Assembly: GCF_035222485.1 (NCBI RefSeq)
Contig: NC_085925.1
Coordinates: forward strand, 3,472,001 to 3,536,000
Source of the DNA: Podospora pseudoanserina
Lineage: Eukaryota; Ascomycota; Sordariomycetes; Sordariales; Podosporaceae
Length of the DNA: 64,000 bases
Direction: 5' to 3'
Every line of letters starts with the position of its first letter. The first letter of the stretch is position 1. The position numbers and the translations under genes are program-made. This document shows positions 1 through 12,414 of this stretch, one piece after another. A model generated the notes under the pieces. That model was not told the origin of the DNA, made no database searches, and saw nothing but the letters and a program-made list of their open reading frames with translations.

Positions 1-815
1 CAGGACATCCCGGCCCAATAACATCCCCACATCAAATCGGTATACAGACTTCACATGGGAAAGATGACTCTGGACCTCAGCCCTAAATTGGTTCGAGGTG
101 GGAGCTTTTTTGGGACAAATGTGGTTATTTGTTTACTTGCGTAGGTAAACCGACCCCTTAAAAGCCCCTGGCGTTTGCCAAGGGATCTGACAACCCGGGT
201 AAGGATGTGGGTGGTAAGTGTTTTTGACTTCAATGTCTTTGCGGTGCTGCTTGCTGGCGATTGGAGTTTTTAGAACTGAAAAGAAGTAAGCTGGTTGTAT
301 GCCATTCTTTCTCGTACCTAGCTGAGCAGTGCAGTTGCCGGTGTGCATGCTGTCCTATTGGCCCGAATACCTGTTTAAAGAGGTATCAACGACGATGAAG
401 CGGAGATTTAAAATGTCAGGAGTCTATTCTCCGTCGTATCAAGTACGAAAACAGAAGTGGTAGAAATATGCGGTCACTCCGGGGCTTTGGGAGATCAGAT
501 GGCTGTTGGAAGTCATTTTCCTCACCCACAACGTGACCTGGTAAGGTGATTGAGGGACTGAGAGGGGACGAAGAGGGATTTCACACTATGTGTGGTGTAA
601 TTCGCCGTTGGGGTGAACTTGCATATAGGCACGTGGGCTGAAAGGTAGGCGGGTGCAAGCCCTTTGATTTTGCAAGTACAAACAAGTATGTGCTCCTCCT
701 ATCCATTTCTAACCCTCAACCCTCTTGCCGGCTACAGCCTTTTGGCAGCTCTCTATCCATCTGCAATCACCAACCCCCGCGGCTTCCGACTTCCATTCAA
801 CCCACACCGCCAAAA
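1..815. other. Gene-free left edge
   Basis: I see no convincing gene here. Short open frames exist on both strands but lack splice signals or recognisable motifs. The last 100 bases before 816 form the pyrimidine-rich leader of the decayed secreted-protein gene that follows. Confidence 0.5.
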
Positions 816-1544
816 AAGTTCTCGAAGGCAGTTCTGCTGTGTAGCACTTTGTTACTCACTTTCAGCGGCGTAAGTAAACGAAGGAAAACCCGATATACGA
901 CATGGTAACATGACTAACCTGATTCTTCACACACAGATTGCCTGTGCCGGCCGTCCCTTAAGCAACTACACCATCGTCGATGTTCAATGGGACTTAACCA
1001 TCCAGCCCGGCAACGCTTCCTCTGACACCATCTCCGTCAACGGAGCAATCGAGAACGCGATTGATGAAATGGAATACCTCCATCTCGGCCAGAACCAAAC
1101 CTTCCAAAACTACCTACGAGCCCTTGCTCAAGCCAACACCGCTCGAGACACGGAAGATCCGACGGGGTGGGACTGCGACATCGAGGGTGTCGTATGCCAA
1201 GCATGGGCTCCAGAAAAGGTATTACTTACCTCCGTGGGGTCGAGGGCACCCCCAAAAATGGCCCTGGGCCAAACGAATGTGGGCGTGTTAGCTGCGGGTA
1301 TGGGGCTGCTATTCATTGGTGCAATGAGGTACGGTGGCTACTTGATACTGGCGTTTGAGATGTCTGAGATACCTAACTGATCGATGTAGAATGGCTTTGA
1401 GAAAGAAGTCACCTGGGATGGTATTGCGGATGGGGCGGAGGATTTGAAGGGATTGTGTGGGACACATAGGCGTTGGTCAACGGTGAAGGTCAGGGTTGAT
1501 TTCAAGGATAATTGGAATATGGTCGTGGTGGAGAATGATTGCTG
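816..1544 (+). pseudogene. Decayed paralog of a small secreted protein
   Basis: Three exons match, piece by piece, the intact gene on the opposite strand at 2619-1884. The hydrophobic leader (KAVLLCSTLLLTFSG) ends at a GTAAGT donor at 870. Exon 2 starts at 937 with IACAGRPLSNYTIVDVQWD. Exon 3 runs 1390-1544 (KEVTWDGIADGAE through VVVENDC and a stop). Two defects are visible. Where the paralog has its ATG this copy reads AAG (816-818), and the only upstream in-frame ATG (690) would add about 40 non-signal residues. Between about 1200 and 1222 the frame shifts before the conserved GITYLRGVEG / ECGRVSCGYGAAIHWCNE block. I call it a recent pseudogene of a host gene. A sequencing error could explain the shift but not also the lost start. 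The function of the family is unknown to me. Confidence 0.65.
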
Positions 1545-1883
1545 AAGGGGGCCCAGGGCAATCTTAAGCCTCGATGCTGGACTAAGGGTTCACAAGTTGG
1601 AGTGGAAAGGTTGCTGCGCTGGAGACATATGGGTGTTTCTTGATTATATGTCAGCCTTTTTCACCTTTCTTATAATAGGCATACAACAAAACCGTGAAAG
1701 TAAAAAGCTCAAGAACGCGGTATTCCTCATTTCATCGCCAGGATGACGCAGCGACAGCCATCATCAAGTCTCTACCTACTTCAAGTCTCTACCTACTACC
1801 CCTCCAGCCAAGCTATCCCTTTGAGATATGAAAGCCGACTTTCATGTTCCGGGTGACCCCAGCCGAAGGTTCCCGCCACTTCT

Positions 1884-2619
1884 CTAGCAAGGATCACGGC
1901 GGACGATGACGTTCCATTTGCTCTTATAGAAAGCCTGACCTTTGACGTCCTTCAACGAACTGCCCGACCTGCAGTTATCAACTATCACCTGGGCTCCGTC
2001 GGCAATCTTCCCCCAAGTAATCTCCTTGGCAGCGTTATTCTGTTCAAATTAGCTCTCCACTCATTGAGGGGCAATTGAGTGAACCGGGAAGGGACGTACA
2101 TCATTGCACCACCAGATAGCAGCATTGTGGCTGCAGCTGACACGACCGCAGTTGCCCGGCCCGGGCCCGTTCTTGGGCTTGGTGCCGCCCTCCAACCCCC
2201 GGAGGTAGTCGATGCCCGTAAGAATGTAGGAGATGATGCAAGATGTTCCAAAGTTGCAATTGTAGCTCTCGAGCTCATCTAACGCGGCGCCGACCACGGG
2301 GCCGTCAGCCCGCGGTGAAATCTGGCTCTGAAATCTCTCGTTCCAGCCAGGATACAGGGCATCCATCTGGGCAATGGCTTGCTGGACAGTGCCGGTGACG
2401 GTGACAGTGCCGTTGCTGGCATCTCCGGGGGTGATGGGCATGTCCCATTGGAGTTCGACGATGGTGTAATTGGTCGCGGGGTCTGCATCTGCACAGGCAA
2501 GCTGTGGGTATGTTAGCAAGGCTGTTCGTGTCCGCAAGAAGAGCGTGTAGCAGGGGACTAACGCCAGCTAAGCTGAGCAGCAAGCTGCCGCAAAGGAAGG
2601 TGATGAGATTTGTCAACAT
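1884..2619 (-). CDS. Small secreted cysteine-containing protein
   Basis: Exons are 2619-2563, 2501-2100 and 2039-1884 (204 aa); all phases fit. Exon 1 is a signal peptide (MLTNLITFLCGSLLLSLAG), and the mature protein starts near ACADADPATNYT. It has two N-glycosylation-type sites (NYT, NGT) and a central segment with single cysteines. The conserved core is GPGPGNCGRVSCSHNAAIWW followed by CND. The last exon ends in DPC. The motif recurs, from memory, in uncharacterised secreted proteins of ascomycetes, so an extracellular role is likely but none is assigned. The branch-like GCTAAT before the second acceptor supports the last intron. Its paralog lies tail-to-tail 339 bp away and is broken, so this is the functional copy of an inverted duplication. 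Confidence 0.85.
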
Positions 2620-3259
2620 TGTGGGTTGTGATATGGATGGGCGGCGTGAGTATAGCCTGGTTGATGTGAAAAGTGGTTGATGGGAGAGGAAGAGTTATGT
2701 GGTGATAGCGGACCTAGGTACCTTATATACCTACCTATCCATTGATATAGATGATCACACCAGGTGCCTTCCAAGCCTTCACCGCCTTGTGGCTACCGAA
2801 GAGCAGGATAAGAGCCACATAAAGACGGAGTCGTTCTTGCTGAAGACGAGTCGGGACGAGTTGACGCCTGAATGGGTATAACCAATGATCTTGCCACAAA
2901 AACACCATCTCATTTCCCAGGCCTAGGTGGATGACGCTTTTTCGGTAATCAGCCTTCTTTTTACTCAGTCCCGTGCACTGAAATATCAGTCTCCTGACTT
3001 CTTGAAATTCCGCTAACCAATCAAGCAGTCAGTCTACTCGTTCTGAGTTGCTCTGTGGGCAGCTGGCAACGATCGGAGCGATAGTCAGGTAGATAAGGAG
3101 AGATATCCACTAAACTGCTGCTCTCGCAGAGATTGGGCACAGATTCCTGTCTACGTACATCTTGTTGATTAATTGTTTCCGACTTCACAGAGAATTCTTT
3201 TCATTACGAATTAACATCTATCAACACCTCCTCGTGCCTACCGATAATCAAACTGGGCA
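2620..3259. other. Intergenic, no gene seen
   Basis: This stretch holds the promoter of the secreted-protein gene on the minus strand (TATA-like tatatacctacc near 2725) and the 3' flank of the MFS gene. I see no coding feature. Confidence 0.5.
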
Positions 3260-5084
3260 TCAAATAATTTCGCTCGCCTTCTTCTCAATATGCGGCTCCG
3301 ACCCATCATCGCTAGTACAGTAACTCTTCTTGGAGCTTTCCTTGAAAACAGGAACATCAGGAATCTCCTCCTGATCCCTTCGCCCCTTCAACTCCACCGG
3401 CTCATCCTCATCCAGCTTCTCCTCCGAGATCATCTTTGGGTTGAACGCCAGTGCTCCCTTGGGGACAAATGTCGCCGCGAACACCAAGACACTGATGATT
3501 GTCATCTGCATACCAGCAGTGAACATCAGCCCCTCACGAATGTTACCCCCGTCTGTCCCTCCGGACTCATTGTACACTCGATCTAGATACCGCCCAAGCA
3601 AGGTGCCCGAGATGGCGTATGTGACGATATAGAACGAGTACAAGAACGCCATGACGGCGCCGAGGGCTGAGACGTTCTTGTTCTTGGACTCTAGCCGAGA
3701 GAGGGACGCCTGGATATACGCAGCAAGCGACACATCACCAGCTGCCCAGCCAAACGAGATGGGGGCAAACGTCGCCGCCACGATCCATGCCTGCCCAACA
3801 TCATCGACCGGTGGCCTCCAGAACGGGATGTACCAGACGATCAACAACATGATGGCGTCCAATCGAAGCCATGGCATGGGTGTCTGGATGTTATTCGTAA
3901 GGAGCAACACAGCCAACGCACCCAACAGTTCACCCAAGTTGGAACCGCCGACCATAATCTGCGACCAGGCCGAGTGCCCGAGATAGCGTCTAGCAACCTG
4001 GGGTGCGATGCCGTTCTCGAGATATCGATGTGCGTAAAGAGCGACGGCATAGCCTGGGACCAACCAGATGAACTTCCGCGAGGTGAAGAGGATTCTGCCG
4101 CCTACCCAGATAGACTCGCCGAACAGAAACAGGCCACGGAATGCCGCCTTCCAGTAGGCCGGCTTCTCGTGTTGGTGGAGGGTCGACTTTCGCCGCTTGA
4201 AATCCAGCTCACTGATGAAGAACCAAATGGTGGCGCAAAATGTGAAGCAGACGGGTGTGACAATGAATGCCTTGTTGTTGCCGAGTTGAGGGATAATGAC
4301 CAGTGCTGTGATAAAGGCACCTGCTGTACCTGTGATTTCGTAGAAGATGTGGACCTGAAGAGGTTTCAGCTTTTGTGTCCACACAGAGATGGTAGGAGAG
4401 GCTAACAATGGAGTCCATCTTTCTCAGCTTTTGCACATGGCCGCCGACGATATCTCTTGGGATGACTCTTCGGATCAGTTCCACCATGCCATAGGCAATA
4501 CCACTGATGCAGTAGACTGGGATCATGGCATCGGTGTTGTAGCTAGCCATTGTCAGTGTGGGCTAGGTCACCGTTGGAAGTCATGTCAAAACTTACTCCC
4601 CGTAGTATGACCAGTCATTTTTAGGGTGGTTCTCTCGGTCTGGACATCCTCTAGTCAGTCAACTGTGCTGATTCACGATCTGGAAAGCAGAGCACTCACA
4701 AGCAGCTGGCATAAAAGTTCCACCCGTTGCAGCGTCGATGATGAGGAGCAACGCCGAGCAAAGTCCGAACACTAACACAGCGCAGGCAAGGACATTCTTG
4801 GTCGGGTATCTCTTCACCAATGGACCGATGAGAATGCTACCAATACATTGGCAAGCCTGATTCAACCCCGTCAGAAGACCGACACGCTCGAAGGTTCGGC
4901 TTGGCCGTCCACTCTGTATTGATTCGTAGTCGTATCGATTGGTGGCCAACGCCACTACTGAACCGTTGAAGGCCTCGAGCCCGAACTTGTAGATCATAAT
5001 GCCGGCAATGTAGATGGCGATGTTGCGGCGTTCTTGTGGGGTGAAGGCCCGGAGACCATCTTTGAGATCCGCAACATAGCCCAT
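3260..5084 (-). CDS. MFS transporter
   Basis: Exons are 5084-4700, 4639-4597, 4542-4407 and 4354-3260 (552 aa). Every junction keeps phase and uses GT-AG. The protein starts MGYVADLKDGLRAFTPQERR and has about 11-12 hydrophobic segments (for example IAIYIAGIMIYKFGLEAFNG and SALGAVMAFLYSFYIVTYAI). In the usual place after helix 2 lies GPLVKRYPTKN, similar to the MFS loop motif. The C-terminal 60 residues are charged and probably cytosolic. Membrane transport by the major facilitator fold is well supported; the substrate cannot be told from sequence. It resembles the uncharacterised fungal MFS proteins often placed near sugar/alcohol permeases. The intron at 4406-4355 uses a weaker donor, GTTAGC, but restores the KMDSI-VHIFYEITGTAG reading. 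Confidence 0.85.
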
Positions 5085-6445
5085 GATGGCGATATCTGCC
5101 GCCGTGCAGTCACCGTCAAAAACAAGAGGATGATTAAAGAGAACAAAGATTTAGTCCATGCAAGGCATGGAACGGGAAAGGGTGCCTCCACGTGGTTATA
5201 GTCCAGGATTGGGGGGCAAGAGCAACTTATTTTGCTGCGTGGGGATGCAACCACCCCCAAATCCGATGCCGCAAGCACCCGAGGGGGCGGGCCCCGGCCC
5301 CTGGGCTAAACGAAGGGAAGGTAGAGATCGATAGTGGCTCGTTTTGTGAGCCTCAAGGGTGCCTGATGCAGGAGCGAGCAGGGGTAGAAAGTCAAGTTAC
5401 CTTCATGTTTCCACCTCAAAATACCATGTCGTATGTTGTGCGATGATATGCTGACACTCCAGCCGCAGTCCTACATCTTGTCATGACGGCAGAGCAGAGG
5501 AGATGGTTGTGTAGCTGTGTCTGCAGGACGACAGCAGTCTCACACCGACAGAGAGTGTCTCAAATATCAGGATGCCCCAGGTATGTTTGAACAGAATGTG
5601 TCCCATCCGGGACCGACAGGGTGGTCTGGCATGATGTCTCTGATCCGCTATGATCGCCGTCGCTGCGTCGCAGTCCAGGTTTGCGGTGGTTCTGTTGGTG
5701 TGTGGGGTGGCGGGCAGGAGGTGAAGAGGGTGGAGGTCGCATCCCGACCCCAATCATCAATGACATGAAGAAAAAGGGTCGCAGTTTGTCAGCGCGTGTG
5801 TGGTGTGGATTAATGCCGTGTTTGAAGTGGATGGTCGACGTTGATTTAGAGCCAGACGGTCCAACACGTGGTCTTGGCATCGATGTCGGCCAAGACCACC
5901 TCTCATCTCGACACGACCAAAAGAAGAAGCAACGCGCATGGTCTTGTGCAACACCGCGCCAGACCCCGACGTTATAGCGAAGGGTCCACTTTGGTTCTGG
6001 TCGAGATAGCAAAAAAAAGCCTGGTTGCGGACCGGGGCGCACAACCACCACCAGAGAGCCGTGGGCCGTTGCGCCTTGCTCATTCGTCATACAAACATCG
6101 CCCACATCTGCCCCACGCGTGTGATGGTAAGTGTGATATTACCCTAATCCGTCCCACGGAAGTCGTTGTCGGCCGATACTTACATGGAATAGCGCGTGCC
6201 GACTTGCTTTTGTTGTCCTCGACGCCCTCATGTCGGGACCATCATGAGCCCTGTTGCATTGCACAGGTGTTCCTTCTTCTGTCTCAGCCAGGTCCCCATT
6301 GTCTTGAGCCTCTGAAAGCCGGCTCCCCCACGCTTCCCTTCCCTTGGGACTTCAACTGTCACGAAACTCCAACTTTGCCTCAAATTTGTTTGACATACAG
6401 ATCTTCTCCCGTTGGTTATCACTTTCTCTCCGTGGGCTGGATACC
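5085..6445. other. Divergent intergenic region
   Basis: About 1.36 kb between the MFS gene (minus) and the SH3 gene (plus). Both promoters should lie here. A GC-rich near-palindrome (GGGCCCCGGCCCC, near 5289-5301) stands out. Overlapping open frames on both strands (for example 6105-5560) show no family motif and I do not call them genes. Confidence 0.5.
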
Positions 6446-8713
6446 ATGACCGTCGATGCTGAAGAGCTCTTGATCCGGCCATTCCGGGATGTCGTTGCAG
6501 TCGGGACTGTCGCAGTAACCAATGCCGCTTCTCTCGGTCCACACCGCGCTGACGACGCCGATCGCATGTCAAGGGCCGCACAGGCCCTTGTTCGAGAGGG
6601 GGAACGAGCACTTAAGAAGCTGCAGCCAGTCTGGGACGACCAGGTACAAAAGCTGGGGGATATCTTCAAGAGAATGATTACACAACAAGGTATCGTGCGG
6701 CCGCTGCTCAACACATCTACTTCTCGCTGTACCATCCAGAAGCTCATCTCAGCCCTTATCTAGCTTCTATCGAGAAACGACGTTTGATCCTGGAGGAGCT
6801 CCTCTGGGACTTTGACGATGTCACCCATCCGGATGAGTTTGATATTGAGCGGTACTCAGCTCTTCAAACTGCTACCAAAGCCCTCGCCCTAGACATTGTC
6901 GAAACTGCAAAAAGGCTGAAGCCCATCATGGAAACTGCACCAGAGATACCAGAAGGGGGATTCCCACCATTACCACCGCTTCCTACTCACCGCTCCCGAC
7001 CCTGCTCTACTTTTTCTTCTCGACCAAGGGCTCATTCAAAACAGGAGGCAAACAGTAGCTGTGGTGGACGACACGGCGCCGAGCTAACACCACCGGACTC
7101 TCCCAACTGTGCCACCCCAATAGCCCAGTTTCAGGAATTCAACATCGATTCCTCTGTCAAACGCGCCAGTCTCACATCTGACTCCTTTCCTAGTCCTAGC
7201 ACTGTTCGAACAGCACCTTCTCTTCTTTCCAAGAGCAGCAGTCTGACATCTTCATCGGCCCTCTTAGCCACGCCTGAGTCCGCGTTCAATCAGCCCGAAG
7301 CAACACCAAACAGAGTGAACTTCCACGAAGCTGTCATGACGCTCCTTCCACCACCAGCGTTGGGCACCGGTGATGAGGACGACCTCGAAACCAGTTCTAC
7401 TACCAGCAAGAGAAGACAAGGGAGCGTCCTGACTGAACACCGAAAGTCCAGCCGGGCTAACCCTCGTTCTGAAGATTGCAATATCGGCTCTGACAGCACA
7501 TATCACAAGCTAAAGGGACTTTGCAAAGGAGCAGTCAGATTTCGGAAGGACGGCCATTGGGGCAGCATCAAGATGACAACGGAATATGGCGATGGCGGCG
7601 GTGGAGCGGGTGATATGATGAGAGCGTCTGATGCTATCGTGCCACTACAATACGAGGTGACCAAGGTGGCGGGATGTGCTGAGTGCGGGTATGCACACGA
7701 TCTGGAGGCGGTTGAGTTGGACAAGAGCCGGAAGCGTGAGTACTTTCGTGACCCCTGAGCCCCTGGACATCGTACAAGGCCGAGGAATCTGGCCGCTAAC
7801 CATTATTCTTGACACGCAATAGCTGAGGGAATCATCATCTCTGAATCCGGACCTCGATATCGATTAAGACTCCTCTTCAAATCGCACCTCGGCAAGGGCG
7901 CCTCAGGTGGAAGCGCAGACGATTACTATGCTTGTCTCTGGTGCGTCAGCGCAGCTGTCACAGTCCGGGAAAGCGATGCAACAGTCTTTCGGTCAGCGGA
8001 TGACCTCCTGCAGCATCTCTCCCGACACCCACAACCATTACCACAGATACCTGGCGTGGCAGTTTGCTATGGACCAAATCCAGAACAAGCGGAGTTCGAC
8101 CTTCACTTGCCCGACGGCTCCGTCCCAGTGCCCATGCCGGACAACGTCACCAGGTTAGCAACAGCGATCGCAACCAAAGACCACTTCCGACGTCATGGGC
8201 GGGGGAAGTTGGAGAAGCCGCCGAGGTATGATGGAGAAATGCTCGAGTTTATGGAAGGGGCGAGGATCATGGGGGTGATGTTTCCTGAGAAGTGGGAGGG
8301 GAAGTGGTGTCTAGGGAGACACGATGGGATGTTTGGGGCTTTCCCGTCCAAGGTTATTGAGCTTCGAGCGCCACAAGAAAGTGAGGTTCCAGTGGGCGGG
8401 GAGAGCGGCATGAGTGTCTCTACACGGTGGAAATGGACACCTCCCAAGTCCGGGGGTGTGCCTTGGGTAGCGTTTGGGAAGGGGGAGGTGATCACGAATG
8501 TTCAATGTAAGTTGAAAGGGTCCATCGGCTTTGAGACATTTCGCTAATGCTTCGACAGGTCTCTATGCGGATTACTGGTGCTGGTATGGGACAAATAGTA
8601 AGGGAAAGACAGGGGTGTTTCCGCAGTCTCATGTCGACTTGCAGACTCTGAAAGCGCAAGAGTCAGCTGCGCCAAGACGTCCAAGCAGAGGGTTGAGTCT
8701 GTTTGGGAGGTAG
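6446..8713 (+). CDS. SH3-domain protein with zinc-finger-like centre
   Basis: Exons are 6446-6689, 6764-7735, 7823-8506 and 8559-8713 (684 aa); phases fit throughout. Residues about 1-150 look helical (EELLIRPFRDVVAVG; RRLILEELLWDF). Residues about 155-340 are low-complexity and Pro/Ser-rich. A cysteine/histidine set follows: CAEC near 385, CLWC near 441 and HLSRH near 470, which could bind zinc. The C-terminal third carries two SH3-like modules: ARIMGVMFPEKWEGKWCLG with GAFPSKVIEL near 550-590, and DYWCWYGTNSKGKTGVFP with QSHVDL near 635-660. The ALYDY-type start is weak in both. A scaffold role in the cytoplasm is inferred from the domains; partners are unknown. It is convergent with the AAA pseudogene, 79 bp away. 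Confidence 0.8.
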
Positions 8714-8792
8714 GAGATCTCTTCTAGGCGGCAGTCTGTCCTACAATTGACACTGTTACTATTCCCTCATCACCGCATTCGGTATTCAGGGT

Positions 8793-10244
8793 TCAGTCCC
8801 AGGATCGCCGACCAGCATGGCTGTCTCCATGGTAAATTTGCCCCAAAAGCTTTTCAAGACTTTGAAGAGCATCTCGAACTTTCCCGTGCTTTTCCCTCTC
8901 CACCGGGGACATTGCTTCCTCGTCCTCGCCCTCCAGGAGTTCTATTTGCAACATGGTAAAAACATGCTGAGCGCCAAGAGGCTGGCCATCAGCACACGCA
9001 TAGGCAACTGCCGTTCTGAGAGTATTTTTGATAGTCCGGCCCTAGACAGCACACACCAAGCAAAGAGCGGTCATATCCCGGCATCAGTTCGACGCACATT
9101 CATATTCAGCTGGCCAAGAATCTGGTAAACCTCTTCGGTCCACGATTCATTCACCGTCAGATGCTTGTTCACCCTAATGAGCTTTTTCCAAATTGCTGCT
9201 TGCGCCTCCTCGGTAAGTGGCGGGTATGAAATGGTGACATGGATTCGGTCTTTGAAGGCCTCGTCAAACTCTTGCTTTCGGTTGGTTGTTAGAAGTAAGG
9301 TGCCTTAAAAGTACTCGAGTTTTCTGAGGAAGGCTGGGATGTGTTAGTATTATCAGTCGTGGAGTTAGGCATAGAGTAGACAAGGATATGTTGATACGAC
9401 CGCCAACGACTGCATTGCGATCCATTTCGGCCGAACTTCGCTTGCACAAAAGGACATCGGCCTCGTCCAGAAGGGTTACTGCGTTCCATCGTTTTGAGTC
9501 TTTGAATATCACGTCGAGGCACCTTTCAACCTCGGAGACGTTGGTGCTTAGTTCTCCTGCTGAGATGTGGTAGAGAGGACGCTTTAGATTGTCTGCAACG
9601 CTTTCTATTTGCTGATGGTGCATGTTAGTGTCAATCATTCTTAACTCTTATGGCAGGGATACGGGTCAATTACCAGCTGTTAATGTCTTCCCCAGTCCCG
9701 GCCCTCTGCGTGATATCTCAGTCAATAAATTGAATCCGGTAACAGGAAGCGGCAGACTTACCCGTGAAGTAGAAAGATCAACCCCTGCCCCTTCCAGAAA
9801 TCAAGTCATCGAATGTGCTTTTCCGCCCAGACGTCTGGCCTTTGACTAAGGCGTGCACAAGGTTCTTGGCTGTCCTGCTGAGCAGCAGAGACGAATATGC
9901 GTCTGTATTCCAGGTTAAATCCTGAAGGTCATCTGCTTTGATCCGGTACCAAACTTTGGTGCTCAGTCCGAATGCTGGGATAAGGGCGGGGAATAGAAGC
10001 TCAAAGTCCTGTTGGATACGCTCAGTGTGGCCTCGACGAGCTGTGCCAGGTAATTAGGATTCTGAGGAACAGAGTCAGATAATTTGTCTGTTGAGCCGCC
10101 CTCCTCTGCCGCATCGTTTGGAGCCAAAGGCCGAAAGTCTAAGAGTGCGCCCACGCCACTCTCAGACTGGCTAGTTCTTTCCTCTTCACATGCATCGCAG
10201 CTGGGATCTTGGCAGGTTTCGGTTCTATCTTTCGGTTTGGACAT
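8793..10244 (-). pseudogene. AAA+ ATPase pseudogene
   Basis: Read on the minus strand from MSKPKDRTETCQDPSC, the locus keeps almost the whole order of a fungal AAA+ ATPase with an N-terminal DUF7025-like part. It has YLAQLVEATL, then FELLFPALIPAFGLSTKVWY, LIFLLHG, GPGLGKTLTAG (Walker A), NLKRPLYHISAGEL, WNAVTLLDEADVLL (Walker B), GTLLLTTNRKQEFDEAFKDR, and a C-terminal TIKNTLRTAVAYA. An intron interrupts Walker A. Damage includes a frame change near 10020 and a TAA inside the segment FLRKLEYF just before GTLLLTTNR (about 9305). It is therefore a recently lost host gene. The C-terminus ends at 8793. Confidence 0.75.
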
Positions 10245-10502
10245 GTGACAAAGGCTACACAAGCTTAAAAGCCATCAACTCAACCATCGGCTAACACGAG
10301 AAGTTTAAACCCTAGTGAAACGCCACAATCTACCTCATCGACAATAGCCGTTGGCGTTTTGATTTCCTTTTCTTTGAGTTCCCCACGCGCACACTTTTCC
10401 AAGCAAAAAAGGAACTCTCGGAATTCGACATTCAACCCTCCTGCGTGACAATCGATCTCTCATTGCGTGTCGTCGAATCTGACACACAAACGCCTCACAG
10501 TG

Positions 10503-12247
10503 ATGGCGCCCAATTTGCTCTCCTGTGTCAACATCACCGCGCTACTATGGGAAATCCTTGACGAACTCGACATTGACGATCGGTATCACAAGCTTGAGCT
10601 GCTCCTGTAGAGCCTTACACGAGTGCTTGCTCTCCTACATGGAAGTCCGAGTCAGAAGGCGATTCAAGGATGCACCTGCAGCTCTCGTTGCCGCCATCAA
10701 ACTTGCCCGGCTTGCCGAATTAGAACGTAAAGCACCTCTTGAAGAGGATCCATAGGGACGCGTATTCTGGGATGGGCTTTTCTCAGAAGATGACGAGAAT
10801 CGCCGTGAGTTCGATGATTACATTCCTGCACATTTAACATACCCAGAGGGTCTCCGAACACATTTATTCGAGCGATAGACAATACCGGGAGTTCCAAAAT
10901 ATCTCGAGCTCTTTCCCTCTCGGAAGCACAAGTTTGATGTCATCGCCGATTTGCTTCAGCCCTCCCCTGTCATGGGCTTAGATGACGTACTCAGCCGGCT
11001 CGAGCCCACGACCAAAGAGGGTCAACTTCGCAGACTTTGTTTCTTGTCTGATCTCTGCCGTTGGAACCAACAATCGATCAAGTTCATCGAGAGGTTTCTA
11101 GCGTATCAAGCTCGTGTTGCGGAGAGAGTGACTCCCCCATTCACCACTGAACAAATATGCACAACACGCCGTCAATGCGAAGTACCAGCCTGGGTTCGAT
11201 TGCCTGAAATATAAGATCTGCAAGAACAATCCGACTGAGGGAAACTTGTTCGCCGCAGAAAGCCAAAGGATCAAGTTCTGGTCATGAAGGGGTTATACCA
11301 GCGGTGGGACCGGGCATTCTTGAGGCGGACGAGGCTACCGGCCCCGTCAGACGACCACTTTCGCGCACCGAAAGGTCTCGATTCCCTTCTGGTTGCTATG
11401 CTCATTCATGAACCTATACCTCAGTTCCGACTGGCCTTGCGCCTGTTTGTTTGGGGAATGCATCACTGGAGAGTTGAAGAAATGGCGACTATCTCCCATA
11501 TGGTGAATGAAGAAATGTATACCATCGCCCGCATGGTGAATGAACCAAGCCCGTGGGATGGTCTTGGAACGCTCGTCACATTGCCCCTCGACCCTGAAAT
11601 CGGCCAGCAGGAAACGCCACGAACATACTACGATCCCATCGTAAGTTCATTTCGGACAGGATTTTGATGCGTTATACCTACTGACATGAATATGCAGATA
11701 CTGGCCAGCCTTCGCAAGTATAAATGTGACCGGAGCCGCCAGTCTTAAGTGTTTAAGCCGGTGTTCAGAGACTCCCGACATGTACCGACCATCCTGCAGG
11801 AGGTTGTTGGCGTTAAGTTACCAGCAGCCACCATCCGCCCCTCCTCTGAAATCGACTTACAGTCTAGATCAGCAATGAATCAGGACGCAGGCTTGGCTAT
11901 GTTATGCCAACAGTTTCTTCACGATACCGGAGGTTTATCGCAAAAAAGGTGCTACCCCGTGCCAATTTTCCACGACGCAATAGTCACTTCTGATAACGCG
12001 GACCATTACAGCAACATAATAGTCCGTTCTGATGCCGCGGACTATTTTCCGTACTAGACATTACCGTACTTATAGATGGAGCTTGCTTGATCGTGACACA
12101 GTTGAGGCTTTATGGCTAGACCAAGAAAGCAACTATAACGACATGGTCAACGAGGCTTATTTTGACGGGCTCGCCCCAACAGAGTCACATGATCCCAGTG
12201 TGATCTTGATCGTGATCAGATGGCAAACTACACGATGTAAGGAATGA
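10503..12247 (+). pseudogene. Decayed F-box-like gene
   Basis: A start resembling a fungal F-box protein is visible at 10503 (MAPNLLSCVNITALLWEILD), continued in another frame by CRALHECLLSYMEVRVRRRF. Further coding-like pieces follow up to about 12247: VMGLDDVLSRLEPTTKEGQL, YQRWDRAFLRRTRLPAPSDD and LCQQFLHDTGGL. The pieces lie in more than one frame and are separated by several stops, so no continuous product is possible. A plausible intron (GTAAGT at 11641, CAG near 11697) remains. At 11981-12046 two copies of an approximately 35-bp unit (ATAGTC...CTGAT...GCGGAC) sit side by side. The identity is inferred from the F-box-like start only. Confidence 0.5.
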
Positions 12248-12414
12248 AGGCGTTCAGGCTGAGCATAAAATTTGGGTAGATAGGTACCTGGTTACTTAAC
12301 CAAAGTTCTCTCTTTCCTCAGATAGTGCACTACAAATTTCATCAACAGTCATATCCTGATCTTCAACATATCATTCCCATTCATCTATTCTATCTCCTCA
12401 ACCCCCCCCCTTTT